From Paeniglutamicibacter terrestris (GTDB lineage Bacteria > Actinomycetota > Actinomycetes > Actinomycetales > Micrococcaceae), in contig NZ_JAAWVT010000002.1 in the NCBI RefSeq assembly GCF_012271785.1, forward strand, positions 248,001 through 312,000: DNA of 64,000 bases. Direction: 5' to 3'. The notes under the pieces are model-generated. The model was not told the DNA's origin. It saw only the letters and a program-made list of their open reading frames with translations, and made no database searches. The position numbers and the translations under genes were made by a program. Below, piece by piece: positions 10,137 through 17,494 of this stretch (the stretch's first letter is position 1; each line of letters starts with the position of its first letter).

Positions 10137-10577
10137 TTAGGGAAGTAGTCTCCCGAGCAGAATTCCCGCTAGTCCCGCGCAGAGTCCGGCGATAACCGTC
10201 GCTCCGAGGTAGCTCAGAGCCATGGCGCGTGCCCCGGAGCGCCACAGTGAGACCACGGCGAGCATAAATGTGCTCATGGTGCTTAACCCGCCACCCACGC
10301 CGAGGATCAGAGCCACAATGACCAGATCCGAGAGGCGCGAAAGTGAAAAAAGATCCAGCCCGACGTCGTGATTCAGGGCCCATGCGGCAGTAGCGCCCAC
10401 TAAGAACGCCGCAGCGGTATTGGCCACAAGGATGCCGGCCGGGAAGATTTTTGCACCACGCCGCGGCTGCGCATGCTGCCTCGCGGAGATGGAAACATCA
10501 ATGAGGTAGCGAATCAGTGCGCCGAGGGCACCCGCAAGGGCGATCAGCAGGAATCCTCCGGGCCACAAGAGACTCAC
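10137..10577 (-). CDS. crcB: fluoride ion channel CrcB/FluC, second subunit
   Basis: A 146-residue four-span membrane protein. It carries the family blocks GALGALIRYLID, FPAGILVANTAAAFLVG and GVGGGLSTMSTFMLAVVSLW; the last is the G-x-x-G-[GF]-x-[ST]-T-x-S-TF helix that lines the fluoride pore. The GTG start overlaps the stop codon of the upstream crcB (GTGA) and follows GGGGAGG. Fluc channels are dual-topology dimers that export cytoplasmic fluoride; paired genes, as here, usually give heterodimers with each subunit in opposite orientation. No fluoride riboswitch is visible in the unit. Confidence 0.92.
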   Translation of the reverse strand: MSLLWPGGFLLIALAGALGALIRYLIDVSISARQHAQPRRGAKIFPAGILVANTAAAFLVGATAAWALNHDVGLDLFSLSRLSDLVIVALILGVGGGLSTMSTFMLAVVSLWRSGARAMALSYLGATVIAGLCAGLAGILLGRLLP

Positions 10578-11074
10578 GAGACCTCCCCACCGTTTTCGCT
10601 TCTCATCCCGGGTGCCGCAGCACCGGGGTCAGGCTGCGCCTCTACCGTGGGTCGCACCATGCGTTCGACTCCCGCCATGACCAGCCATGCCACAGCGGCG
10701 CATCCGCTCAGTGAGACCAGCAGCGCGCTCAGTGCCAATGGGAGCGGGGAACCCAGAACGAACAGGACAAGGGATGAGAAGGTGGTGTAGGCGCCCAGGA
10801 AGCCGGTGCCGATTCCCGCTCGTAACCAGGGCCGGCCGCGATGAGTCACCTGCCAGTAGCTAGTCAGGGCCGCCAGCGCAGCCGTTCCGCTGAGATTGAC
10901 CACCAGTGTGGTGGTGGGGAATCCGCCACCTTCGGGGAAGACGAAGCCGAGTCCCACACGCAGCGCGGCGCCAAGGAATCCGCCGACCATCACGGCCAAC
11001 AGATTACCGACGGTGATCCGTGCCGTGGCCTTGCCCCCTCCGGGGCTTGCCTGCGGCGGCTCTGTCTTCATCAT
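10574..11074 (-). CDS. crcB: fluoride ion channel CrcB/FluC, first subunit
   Basis: A 166-residue four-span protein with GGFLGAALRVGLGF, FPTTTLVVNLSGT and GIGTGFLGAYTTFSSL, the conserved pore helix of the family. It has a ~20-residue polar N-terminus. The start could be either of two adjacent ATGs (11074 or 11071). It lies 33 bp downstream of the mntR-like gene on the same strand and overlaps the second crcB by 4 bp, so the two subunits are translationally coupled. The 33-bp gap is too short for a fluoride riboswitch, so expression probably follows the upstream promoter. This differs from many crcB genes. Confidence 0.92.
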   Translation of the reverse strand: MMKTEPPQASPGGGKATARITVGNLLAVMVGGFLGAALRVGLGFVFPEGGGFPTTTLVVNLSGTAALAALTSYWQVTHRGRPWLRAGIGTGFLGAYTTFSSLVLFVLGSPLPLALSALLVSLSGCAAVAWLVMAGVERMVRPTVEAQPDPGAAAPGMRSENGGEVS

Positions 11075-11107
11075 GATGCGTGCCAGATGACCATCGTGGT
11101 CAAGTGG

Positions 11108-11749
11108 TTAGGTGTCGGTGGGTACGGCAAGCACCCACAACATCGTCGTGTCGATGATGCTCAGTTGTGGGTGGGGCAGCTCGATGGTGCTGCCGGGGGA
11201 GATCCCTAGATCGGTGCAGAGCCGAAGGAAGGCTGGGTCTTCATCGCTGATGCGCGAAATGATTGCTTGGCTGGGGGATCCCGCGGCATAAAATCTGTCC
11301 AGCCGCACGGCCGGTGGCATCACCATTGCGCCGTCTGGACCGGGGATTGGATCACCGTGGGGGTCAGCGGCCGGGTGGCCCAAGCGGGCGGCAAGGGCCT
11401 CAATAAACCGTGGGGAGACGGTGTGCTCCAGTTGTTCTGCCTCCTCATGCACCTCATCCCACCCATAGTCGAGCTCCTTGAGCAGGAAGGTCTCGATGAG
11501 CCGGTGCCGGCGCACCACCGAAAGTGCGGCCAGTCGGCCAGCCTCGGTGAAGGAGATGGCGCCATAGGGTGGGTGGATCAGCAGGTTTTTGCCCGCCAAC
11601 TTGGAGACCATGGACGTAGCAGATGCCGGGGCAACACCCAGCTGGGCGGCGATGTTCCCGGTGGTGACCGGGTCATTTTCCCATTCGGTCAGCGCATGGA
11701 GCGCCTTAAGGTAGTTTTCTTCGCTGGCCGTCAGTGGTGCCGGGGACAT
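11108..11749 (-). CDS. DtxR-family metal regulator, MntR-like
   Basis: A 213-residue protein with three parts: winged helix (about 1-65, including TTGNIAAQLGVAPASATSMVSKL), dimerisation domain (66-~140) and a C-terminal FeoA/SH3-like domain. The metal-binding helix reads RRHRLIETFLLKELDYGWDEVHEEAEQLEH in two conserved stretches. In DtxR/IdeR the equivalent of HEEAEQLEH has Cys at the second Glu position (Cys102); Glu here is what manganese sensors such as Bacillus MntR carry. I therefore infer an Mn(II)-type repressor. The ATG overlaps the hisN stop codon (TAATG). The crcB pair follows 33 bp later. Target genes are not identifiable in the window. Confidence 0.85.
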   Translation of the reverse strand: MSPAPLTASEENYLKALHALTEWENDPVTTGNIAAQLGVAPASATSMVSKLAGKNLLIHPPYGAISFTEAGRLAALSVVRRHRLIETFLLKELDYGWDEVHEEAEQLEHTVSPRFIEALAARLGHPAADPHGDPIPGPDGAMVMPPAVRLDRFYAAGSPSQAIISRISDEDPAFLRLCTDLGISPGSTIELPHPQLSIIDTTMLWVLAVPTDT

Positions 11750-12549
11750 TAGCGGCCGGCGTTCAAAATTTCCAGTGCCGCATCGTGCAGCAGGCCGTTA
11801 CTGGCCACGGCATTTCCGCCATCGCAGCCCTCCACACCTTCGACCGAGGTGAAGCGGCCGCCGGCTTCGCGAATGATCGGAACCAGCGCGGCCATATCGT
11901 AGAGGTTCAGTTCGGGCTCGGCGGCCAGATCTATGGCACCTTCTGCCACCATGCAGTAGGACCAGAAGTCGCCGTAGGCGCGTGTGCGCCACAGTGAATC
12001 GGTGAGCTCCAGGAAGTTCTCCCGTTGCCCGCGTTCCTTCCAACCGCTCAGCGAGGAGTAGGACATCGAGGCATCGGATAATTTGCTCACCGAGGAGACT
12101 TGGAGCCGGTGGGCACTGGTCAGCGAGCGACCGGTAAACGCACCGAGGTCCTTGGCTGCCCACCAGCGGCGGTTCAGCGCCGGAGCGGAGACCAAACCCA
12201 CCACGGGTTCTCCGTCGTCAATCAGGGCGATCAGCGTGGCCCACACCGGAACGCCACGCACAAAGTTTTTGGTGCCATCAATCGGGTCGATGACCCAGTG
12301 CCGGTTGGACTTGCCGGTAGTACCGAATTCTTCGCCGGTAATGGCATCACGAGGCCGCGCCCGGGAAATGTGTGACCTGATGGTTTCCTCCGCCGCCTTG
12401 TCCGCATCGGAGACCGGGGTCAAATCCGGCTTGGTCTCCACGACGAGGTCAACTGCCTTGAAACGCGAAAGCGTCAGGGAATCGACCGAGTCGGCAATGA
12501 CATGGGCTAGGCGCAGGTCATCAAGGTAGGTCATCACGTCGGTGTTCAT
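11749..12549 (-). CDS. hisN: histidinol-phosphatase, inositol monophosphatase family
   Basis: A 266-residue IMPase-fold enzyme. Metal and substrate motifs are [24 protein letters not shown] and [29 protein letters not shown] in order, typical of actinobacterial HisN, which removes phosphate from L-histidinol phosphate in histidine synthesis (EC 3.1.3.15). The start at 12549 has an AGG-containing site upstream; a second ATG five codons on is possible. It is followed without a gap by the mntR-like gene. Other IMPase activities (inositol phosphates) cannot be excluded, but length and motif spacing fit HisN best. Confidence 0.85.
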   Translation of the reverse strand: MNTDVMTYLDDLRLAHVIADSVDSLTLSRFKAVDLVVETKPDLTPVSDADKAAEETIRSHISRARPRDAITGEEFGTTGKSNRHWVIDPIDGTKNFVRGVPVWATLIALIDDGEPVVGLVSAPALNRRWWAAKDLGAFTGRSLTSAHRLQVSSVSKLSDASMSYSSLSGWKERGQRENFLELTDSLWRTRAYGDFWSYCMVAEGAIDLAAEPELNLYDMAALVPIIREAGGRFTSVEGVEGCDGGNAVASNGLLHDAALEILNAGR

Positions 12550-12621
12550 GTCTTTTAACCTATCCCACGTGGTGACGCGCGTGCTGCAAGAAACCGGTCA
12601 AAGGCCCCGGCATGACGCACA

Positions 12622-12653
12622 GCGGTGCCTAGTGTGCGGAATCACACGCACCA
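12622..12653. other. imperfect hairpin between rsgA and hisN
   Basis: GGTGC and GTGTG pair with CACAC and GCACC around a CGGAAT loop, with a 3-nt bulge. There is no T tract on either strand. It may be an attenuator or RNA-processing site in the 175-bp gap. Nothing else is seen in the gap. Confidence 0.3.
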
Positions 12654-12724
12654 TGACCGCACTCTGAGCGCATCTAGGGGCCCGCGACGCAACGATCTGC
12701 CCCACGCAGCGTGCTCGGGGCGAG

Positions 12725-13828
12725 CTAGATGGAGCCGAGTTCCTTGGTTTCAGTTTCTTCGTCCTGACCCAGGAGTCGACGGTAGGATTCCAGCCGGGCG
12801 ATGCCCACCGTCCCGGCCTCGCCGGAGGCGACCCAAGCATCAAGGGCACATTTCGGCTCGGCGGCCTTATGCGTGCAACCGCGGGCACACCGATTGGCCA
12901 CGGGTACCAAATCGGCAAACGCGTTCAGGATGTTTTCCGGGTCGACCAGGGCCAATCCGAAGGAGCGGATACCGGGGGTATCGATGATCCAACTGCCCGC
13001 CGGAGCGTCATCGATTCTTAGCGCCAGGGCCGAGGACGAGGTGTGCCGACCGCGACCCGTAACGGCGTTAACGTTGCCGGTGGCGCGCTGGGCACCGGTG
13101 AGCGCGTTGACCAGCGTGGACTTGCCGACACCGGAGTGACCGATAACCACCGAGACCTTCGAGGCCAGATGCTCACGCAGGGCTTCCACGGGAGTCCCTG
13201 CCAAGCGGGCGGAGAGTCCATCGGCACTGCGCGCATCGATGCCGGTCGCAGTTTCATCGGTGGTCCGCGAGACCACGATGTCGATGTCCAGGTGGCGGTA
13301 GTTCTCCAAGAAGGGCTCCGGGTCACGCACATCGGCCTTGGTGATGCACAGCAGCGGGCTGATACCCGCATCGAAGGCAGCAACGATCGCCCGGTCGATG
13401 AAACCGGTACGCGGTTCCGGGTTGGCGGCGGCCACCACGATCACCAGCTGATCGACGTTGGCCACCACCACGCGCTCCACCGGGTCGGTATCATCGGCGC
13501 TGCGGCGCAGCAAGGTGCTGCGGTTCTCGATGCGCACCAGGCGCGCGAGCGTGTCCGGATCTCCGGAAGTATCGCCCACCAGCGCCACAAAGTCCCCGGG
13601 CACCACCGGATTGCGGCGTAGCTCACGGGCACGGGCAGCAATCACAATCCGCTCCTGCGCGCTGTCCTCATCCAGGATCGCGCGGTAGCGGCCACGGTCA
13701 ACGGTGATGATTCTCCCGATCAAGGCGTCCTCGTAGGCCGGGCGGTCCTTGGTGCGGGGGCGGGTGCCCTTTTTGTTGGGGCGGGCGCGGACGGTGAAGT
13801 CTTCCCAATCCTCGGTATTGCGTGCCAT
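12725..13828 (-). CDS. rsgA: ribosome small-subunit biogenesis GTPase RsgA
   Basis: A 367-residue circularly permuted GTPase. After an OB-fold (about 35-110), the G motifs come in the order G4 TKAD (163-166), G1 GHSGVGKS (230-237), G3 DTPG (283-286), as expected for RsgA. The C-terminal zinc site is Cys314, Cys318, His320, Cys327 (CARGCTHKAAEPKC). It acts in late 30S maturation and 16S decoding-centre checks. I take the ATG at 13828, four nucleotides after the aroA stop; a longer reading upstream would overlap aroA. GGAAAGG at the end of aroA serves as ribosome binding site. The pairing aroA-rsgA is common in actinobacteria, where aroA is also near sigR. Confidence 0.93.
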   Translation of the reverse strand: MARNTEDWEDFTVRARPNKKGTRPRTKDRPAYEDALIGRIITVDRGRYRAILDEDSAQERIVIAARARELRRNPVVPGDFVALVGDTSGDPDTLARLVRIENRSTLLRRSADDTDPVERVVVANVDQLVIVVAAANPEPRTGFIDRAIVAAFDAGISPLLCITKADVRDPEPFLENYRHLDIDIVVSRTTDETATGIDARSADGLSARLAGTPVEALREHLASKVSVVIGHSGVGKSTLVNALTGAQRATGNVNAVTGRGRHTSSSALALRIDDAPAGSWIIDTPGIRSFGLALVDPENILNAFADLVPVANRCARGCTHKAAEPKCALDAWVASGEAGTVGIARLESYRRLLGQDEETETKELGSI

Positions 13829-13832
13829 GTGC

Positions 13833-15158
13833 TTAGTGTGTGGCCTTTCCGCTGGTAGCCAGCGTCGTCCAAAGTTCGGGGAAATCGGGCATGGTCTTGG
13901 CGGTGGTTCCGATGTCAAGGACCTTGACCTCGGGTACCGCCAAGCCGATGATGGCTCCTGCGGTGGCCATCCGGTGATCAGCATAGGTACCGAACTCGCC
14001 TCCGTGCAGCGTGGCCGGCTCGATCAGCAGCCCGTCGTCCAGTTCGGTGACTTTCCCGCCGAGCTTGTTCAGCTCCGTGACCAGGGCAGCAAGTCTGTCG
14101 GTTTCGTGGCCACGCAGGTGTGCGATGCCGGTGAGTCGTGAGGGCTCGGTGGCCAGGGCGCAGATGGCGGCCAGCGTCGGGGCCAACTCGGAGGAATCGG
14201 CGTAGTTGATGCCGCTGATCTTCGCCGGTCCGGTGATTTCAAGAATCCCATCCTCGTGATGGGTGATTTGTGCCCCCATGCGCGTGAGGATGGTGCGCCA
14301 TTGGTCCCCGACCTGCGTGGTGCGCACGGGCCAGTGTGGGATGCGGACGGTGCCAGCGGTGACCATGGCGGCGGCTAGGAAAGGTCCGGCATTGGAGAGG
14401 TCAGGTTCCATGGTGCGTTCAAAGGCTGTGATGCGCCCCGGCTCAATCTTCCAGCTGCGTTCGGTGGGTCGTGTGATCTCCACACCCAGTTCGCGCAGCG
14501 TGGCGACGGTCATCTCGATGTGATCGGGGCTGGCGATGGTGCCCGGCGCGGCAATGATCTCCACCCCGTGTTCGCTTCGGGCAGCAACCAGCATCAGGGC
14601 GCTGATGAATTGGGAGGACGCCGATGCATCCACAACGATCCGACCCCCGGCCAATGAGCCGGTCCCGGTGATGGTGGCCGGCAACAGGCCGGGCTCGCCA
14701 TTCTCGTGCACGCTCACCCCCAGATCACTCAGGGCTGTGAGCACCGGGGCCATGGGGCGAAGCCGTGCGTGCGGATCACCATCAAAGGTGATGCTCCCGC
14801 GGACCAAGGCCGCCAGCGGCGGAACAAAGCGCATAACGGTTCCGGCCAGACCGCAGTCGATCTGCACCTGACCCAGTTCACGTTCAAGATCCAGCGGCGT
14901 GATACGAAGCTCAACGGTGCCATCGGCGGAGTTGATGGACTCGATCCCGGTGCCCAGGGCGCGCAGTGCGCCGATCATCAGATCGGAATCTCGTGAGGCC
15001 AGAGCGTTATAGATGCGTGATGGCCCATCGGCCAATGCGGCGAGCAACAGGTACCTGTTGGTCAAAGACTTGGACGCCGGAACGATGACGGTGCCGTTAA
15101 CTGGGTACGCGGGGTGGGGTGCGTCCCATGCGGTGTCCACGATGTCTTTGGTGCTCAA
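13833..15158 (-). CDS. aroA: 3-phosphoshikimate 1-carboxyvinyltransferase (EPSP synthase)
   Basis: A 441-residue enzyme joining phosphoenolpyruvate to shikimate-3-phosphate, the penultimate step to chorismate. Visible motifs: VPASKSLTNRYLLLAALADG (substrate-binding Lys/Ser near the N-terminus), LGTGIESI, DCGLAGTVMRFVPPLAAL (the class-defining loop that also contacts inhibitors), DASASSQFISALML and the C-terminal DHRMATAGAIIGL. The start is a TTG at 15158 preceded at good spacing by CGGAGG; an in-frame ATG at 15218 lacks a site and adds a non-conserved 20 residues. It is divergent from sigR across 283 bp and heads the aroA-rsgA pair. Confidence 0.94.
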   Translation of the reverse strand: MSTKDIVDTAWDAPHPAYPVNGTVIVPASKSLTNRYLLLAALADGPSRIYNALASRDSDLMIGALRALGTGIESINSADGTVELRITPLDLERELGQVQIDCGLAGTVMRFVPPLAALVRGSITFDGDPHARLRPMAPVLTALSDLGVSVHENGEPGLLPATITGTGSLAGGRIVVDASASSQFISALMLVAARSEHGVEIIAAPGTIASPDHIEMTVATLRELGVEITRPTERSWKIEPGRITAFERTMEPDLSNAGPFLAAAMVTAGTVRIPHWPVRTTQVGDQWRTILTRMGAQITHHEDGILEITGPAKISGINYADSSELAPTLAAICALATEPSRLTGIAHLRGHETDRLAALVTELNKLGGKVTELDDGLLIEPATLHGGEFGTYADHRMATAGAIIGLAVPEVKVLDIGTTAKTMPDFPELWTTLATSGKATH

Positions 15159-15324
15159 CGGCTGCCTCCGAATTTGGTTCTGTGTCGCGGTCTGAGCCGC
15201 GCGGTGGGGGATTCTCACATGGATGGTGGGGACGGCGCCGTTAGTTCACGACTATCGGCCGGTTTAACGTCGCCATCGATGTGGGCTCCGGCCCCAATTC
15301 TAGCCGTAGCGCGGTACCCGGCGT

Positions 15325-15350
15325 GGAATAGAGTCGGGCGCTTGCGTGTT
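15325..15350 (+). promoter_or_regulatory. SigR/SigH-type promoter upstream of sigR
   Basis: GGAATA at 15325-15330, a 16-nt spacer and TGTT at 15347-15350. This fits the known actinobacterial SigR/SigH consensus GGAAYA-N16/17-NGTT. It lies 92 bp before the sigR ATG and implies self-activation on thiol oxidation. Confidence 0.7.
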
Positions 15351-15441
15351 ATCCATGCATGGCGCAATTTTCGCAAGGATTTTCCGATCCGAGCGCGGCC
15401 ATGAAGAGATCACACATTTGATGCCATGAGGCGGAGGACAT

Positions 15442-16161
15442 ATGGGAGTACTGACGGCTAATTCCCCGGCCCCGAGCGAAGCGTCGCTACGCGTAGACTT
15501 GGCGGTGATGACCGAGCATATGCAGGGCACCGACACCGTTCCGGTAGCCGACGAGACCGAAGCACAACGCCGCGAGCGCTTCGAGCGTGACGCGCTCCAA
15601 TATGTTGACCAGCTCTATTCCGCTGCGATGCGCATGGCGCGGAACCCATCGGACGCAGAAGATCTGGTCCAGGAGGCCTATACCAAGGCGTATTCGGCGT
15701 TCCACCAGTACAAGCCGGGGACTAACCTCAAGGCTTGGCTGTACCGAATCCTGACCAACACCTACATCAACCTGTACCGCAAGCGGCAGCGTGAACCATT
15801 GCGCACCGGGACCGACACCATCGAGGACTGGCAGATGGCCAAGTCCGCCGAGCACACCCCCAGCGGGTTGCGTTCGGCCGAGGTGGAAGCGCTGGACCAC
15901 CTGCCGGACTCCGACGTGAAAAACGCGTTGCAGTCCATTGCCGAAGAATTCAGGCTGGCGGTCTACTTCGTGGACGTGGAGGGCTTCCCGTACAAGGACG
16001 CCGCCGACATCCTCGGGGTGCCGATTGGCACGGTGATGTCGCGCTTGCACCGCGGAAGAAAACAACTGAGGGAATTGCTCGCCGATTACGCGCAGGAGCG
16101 CGGAATCAACACAGCATCTAAGACCAAAGGGGCACCCAAGCCCGGAGCGGAGAAGAAATAA
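15442..16161 (+). CDS. sigR: ECF sigma factor SigR/SigH (thiol-oxidative stress)
   Basis: A 239-residue sigma factor. Region 2 is at ~50-115 ([37 protein letters not shown]) and region 4 at ~150-205 ([31 protein letters not shown]). The start ATG has GGCGGAGG upstream; ATGs at codons 23 and 26 are alternatives. The downstream gene overlaps by one base (TAATG) and encodes its zinc anti-sigma factor. In this family oxidation of the anti-sigma releases the sigma factor, which then transcribes thioredoxin, mycothiol and protease genes. The promoter seen at 15325 indicates autoregulation. Confidence 0.93.
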   Translation: MGVLTANSPAPSEASLRVDLAVMTEHMQGTDTVPVADETEAQRRERFERDALQYVDQLYSAAMRMARNPSDAEDLVQEAYTKAYSAFHQYKPGTNLKAWLYRILTNTYINLYRKRQREPLRTGTDTIEDWQMAKSAEHTPSGLRSAEVEALDHLPDSDVKNALQSIAEEFRLAVYFVDVEGFPYKDAADILGVPIGTVMSRLHRGRKQLRELLADYAQERGINTASKTKGAPKPGAEKK

Positions 16162-16427
16162 TGGGTGACTGCCAATCACTAGGGGACTGCGACGACAATC
16201 GCATCGTCCGCCTGTACGAATACCTTGATGGTGCGCTGTCGCTGAAGGACCTCTCCGACGTCAAGGAGCACCTGGAGCATTGTGCCGAATGCACCGAGGA
16301 ATACGACCTTGAGTGCATCATTCGCTCGGTGGTGCGACGTAGCTGCCAGGAGATCGCTCCGGACACGCTGAAGTCAAAAATCATTTCGCGGATTTCCGAG
16401 ATCCAGGTGGAAATCGGACACGCATAG
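16161..16427 (+). CDS. rsrA: zinc-binding anti-sigma factor RsrA
   Basis: An 88-residue protein with the ZAS motif H-x3-C-x2-C: His37, Cys41, Cys44 (HLEHCAEC). Extra cysteines are at 4, 10, 52 and in RRSCQE, as in RsrA, where a disulfide forms on oxidation and expels zinc. It binds SigR in the reduced state. Start overlaps the sigR stop by one base, ensuring matched synthesis. A strong terminator follows. Confidence 0.93.
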   Translation: MGDCQSLGDCDDNRIVRLYEYLDGALSLKDLSDVKEHLEHCAECTEEYDLECIIRSVVRRSCQEIAPDTLKSKIISRISEIQVEIGHA

Positions 16428-16456
16428 GAACGAACCACTGTTCTATCGGACATGCT

Positions 16457-16514
16457 AAAAGGGCCGGATCCCCGACTCATCGCCTTGCGGCGGTGCGGGG
16501 GATCCGGCCCTTTT
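16457..16514. terminator. bidirectional terminator after rsrA
   Basis: A 17-bp stem (AAAAGGGCCGGATCCCC and its complement) around a 24-nt loop, with A tract on one side and T tract on the other. It separates convergent rsrA and the bL37 gene. Confidence 0.88.
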
Positions 16515-16575
16515 AGTGGCCAAGCCCTAAACTGCGTGGGCACGGTGTGTTACCGGTGCCTAACAATGCAGCGAT

Positions 16576-16650
16576 TTAGGTGTTGGGACGCTTACCGTGG
16601 TTTGCTCCACCGGACTTACGGCCCCGACGCTTACGTGCGCGCTTGCTCAT
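16576..16650 (-). CDS. 50S ribosomal protein bL37
   Basis: A 24-residue gene that ordinary length cut-offs miss. The product begins MSKRARKRRGRKSGG and ends ANHGKRPNT. It is highly basic, and the C-terminal NHGKRPN is the signature of actinobacterial bL37, a small large-subunit protein found in mycobacterial ribosome structures. A perfect AAGGAG lies upstream of the ATG at 16650. It is a single gene between convergent sigR-rsrA and the SGNH-like gene. No other reading of this stretch is credible. Confidence 0.88.
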   Translation of the reverse strand: MSKRARKRRGRKSGGANHGKRPNT

Positions 16651-16745
16651 GTGAATCTCCTTCAATGTACTGACCCAAAAATTGGACTTTTACCAGTCTT
16701 TCACACACCAGACCCGATCCCCAAAGTCGAATCTGACCGGGCTGA

Positions 16746-17351
16746 CTAGCTGGCGCCGGGCTCCTGCAAACCAAGCCAGGAGTACCAGCCGCGATGGAGG
16801 ACCAGCCAAGCCATCAGCCCGTACCCGGCCTGCCCCGGAAGCCCACCGTTGACCGTGAGATCGTTACGCCACTGGGCATGATTCTGCAACGGGGTGAAGG
16901 TATCAACGTAGTGGTGTTTACGGCGCGTGGCCACGTCCGCGTAGACGTGCGATAGTTCGGCCAGGCGGGCATTACGTTCGGGGTCCAGGCCCGGCGCCGG
17001 GCCTACTACCAGTGCTTTGATGCTCATCTGGGAGGCTGAATCAAGAATATTGGCCAGGTTGAGTCGGCTGCGGGCCGTGGAAAGGCCCAGATCAAGGTCG
17101 CGGTCCGAGAGTGCGACAACCAGACGGTTATCCACGTTTTCGCCGAAACGGCGCGAAGCCTCATCAAACCAGCGGGTACTTAATGCCTCGGTACCTTCGC
17201 CGGGAGCTGCCAAGGTATAGCTCTCGATGCGGACCTCGGTGCCGGGGGTGCGTGCCAGCACCCGTCCGTACCAGCCCAACGCTCGTGGGTCCCCGTGTCC
17301 GGCAAGGAGCTCGTCGCCGATGGCGGTTAGTCGAATAGTGCGGTGATCCAC
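16746..17351 (-). CDS. SGNH/GDSL-hydrolase-like protein with degenerate active site
   Basis: A 201-residue single-domain protein. The fold is indicated by IRLTAIGDELLAGHGD at the N-terminus (block I), GRVLART, LVVALSDRDL (where block III normally has GxND), and LVVGPAPG. Block I normally contains the nucleophile in GDSL; here it reads GDEL with Glu14 in place of Ser. Block V, normally DxxHP, reads NGGLPGQAGYG and lacks both Asp and His. If the alignment is right, the usual esterase triad is absent, so the protein may bind rather than hydrolyse. I believe similar GDELLAG forms occur in relatives, which would argue against recent decay. Function unknown. Confidence 0.65.
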   Translation of the reverse strand: MDHRTIRLTAIGDELLAGHGDPRALGWYGRVLARTPGTEVRIESYTLAAPGEGTEALSTRWFDEASRRFGENVDNRLVVALSDRDLDLGLSTARSRLNLANILDSASQMSIKALVVGPAPGLDPERNARLAELSHVYADVATRRKHHYVDTFTPLQNHAQWRNDLTVNGGLPGQAGYGLMAWLVLHRGWYSWLGLQEPGAS

Positions 17352-17405
17352 GAATGACCTTTCTCAGGGCGGCTACCCACCCACACTAGCAGTCGGTTAA
17401 GCGAG

Positions 17406-17440
17406 CTCGGGGCGGGACACTGTTAGTGTCCCGCCCCGAG
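17406..17440. terminator. terminator after kgd
   Basis: A perfect 15-bp stem (CTCGGGGCGGGACAC and complement) with loop TGTTA, 55 bp past the kgd stop. T-richness after the stem is weak on both strands. Confidence 0.7.
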
Positions 17441-17494
17441 GCTTGATTTAGTTACTCCACATCCTCAGGGATGTACGGAGTCTCACGTGATCCT

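Noticed and set aside
11075-11107. Fluoride riboswitch before crcB
   Set aside because: The gap is only 33 bp and has none of the riboswitch core.
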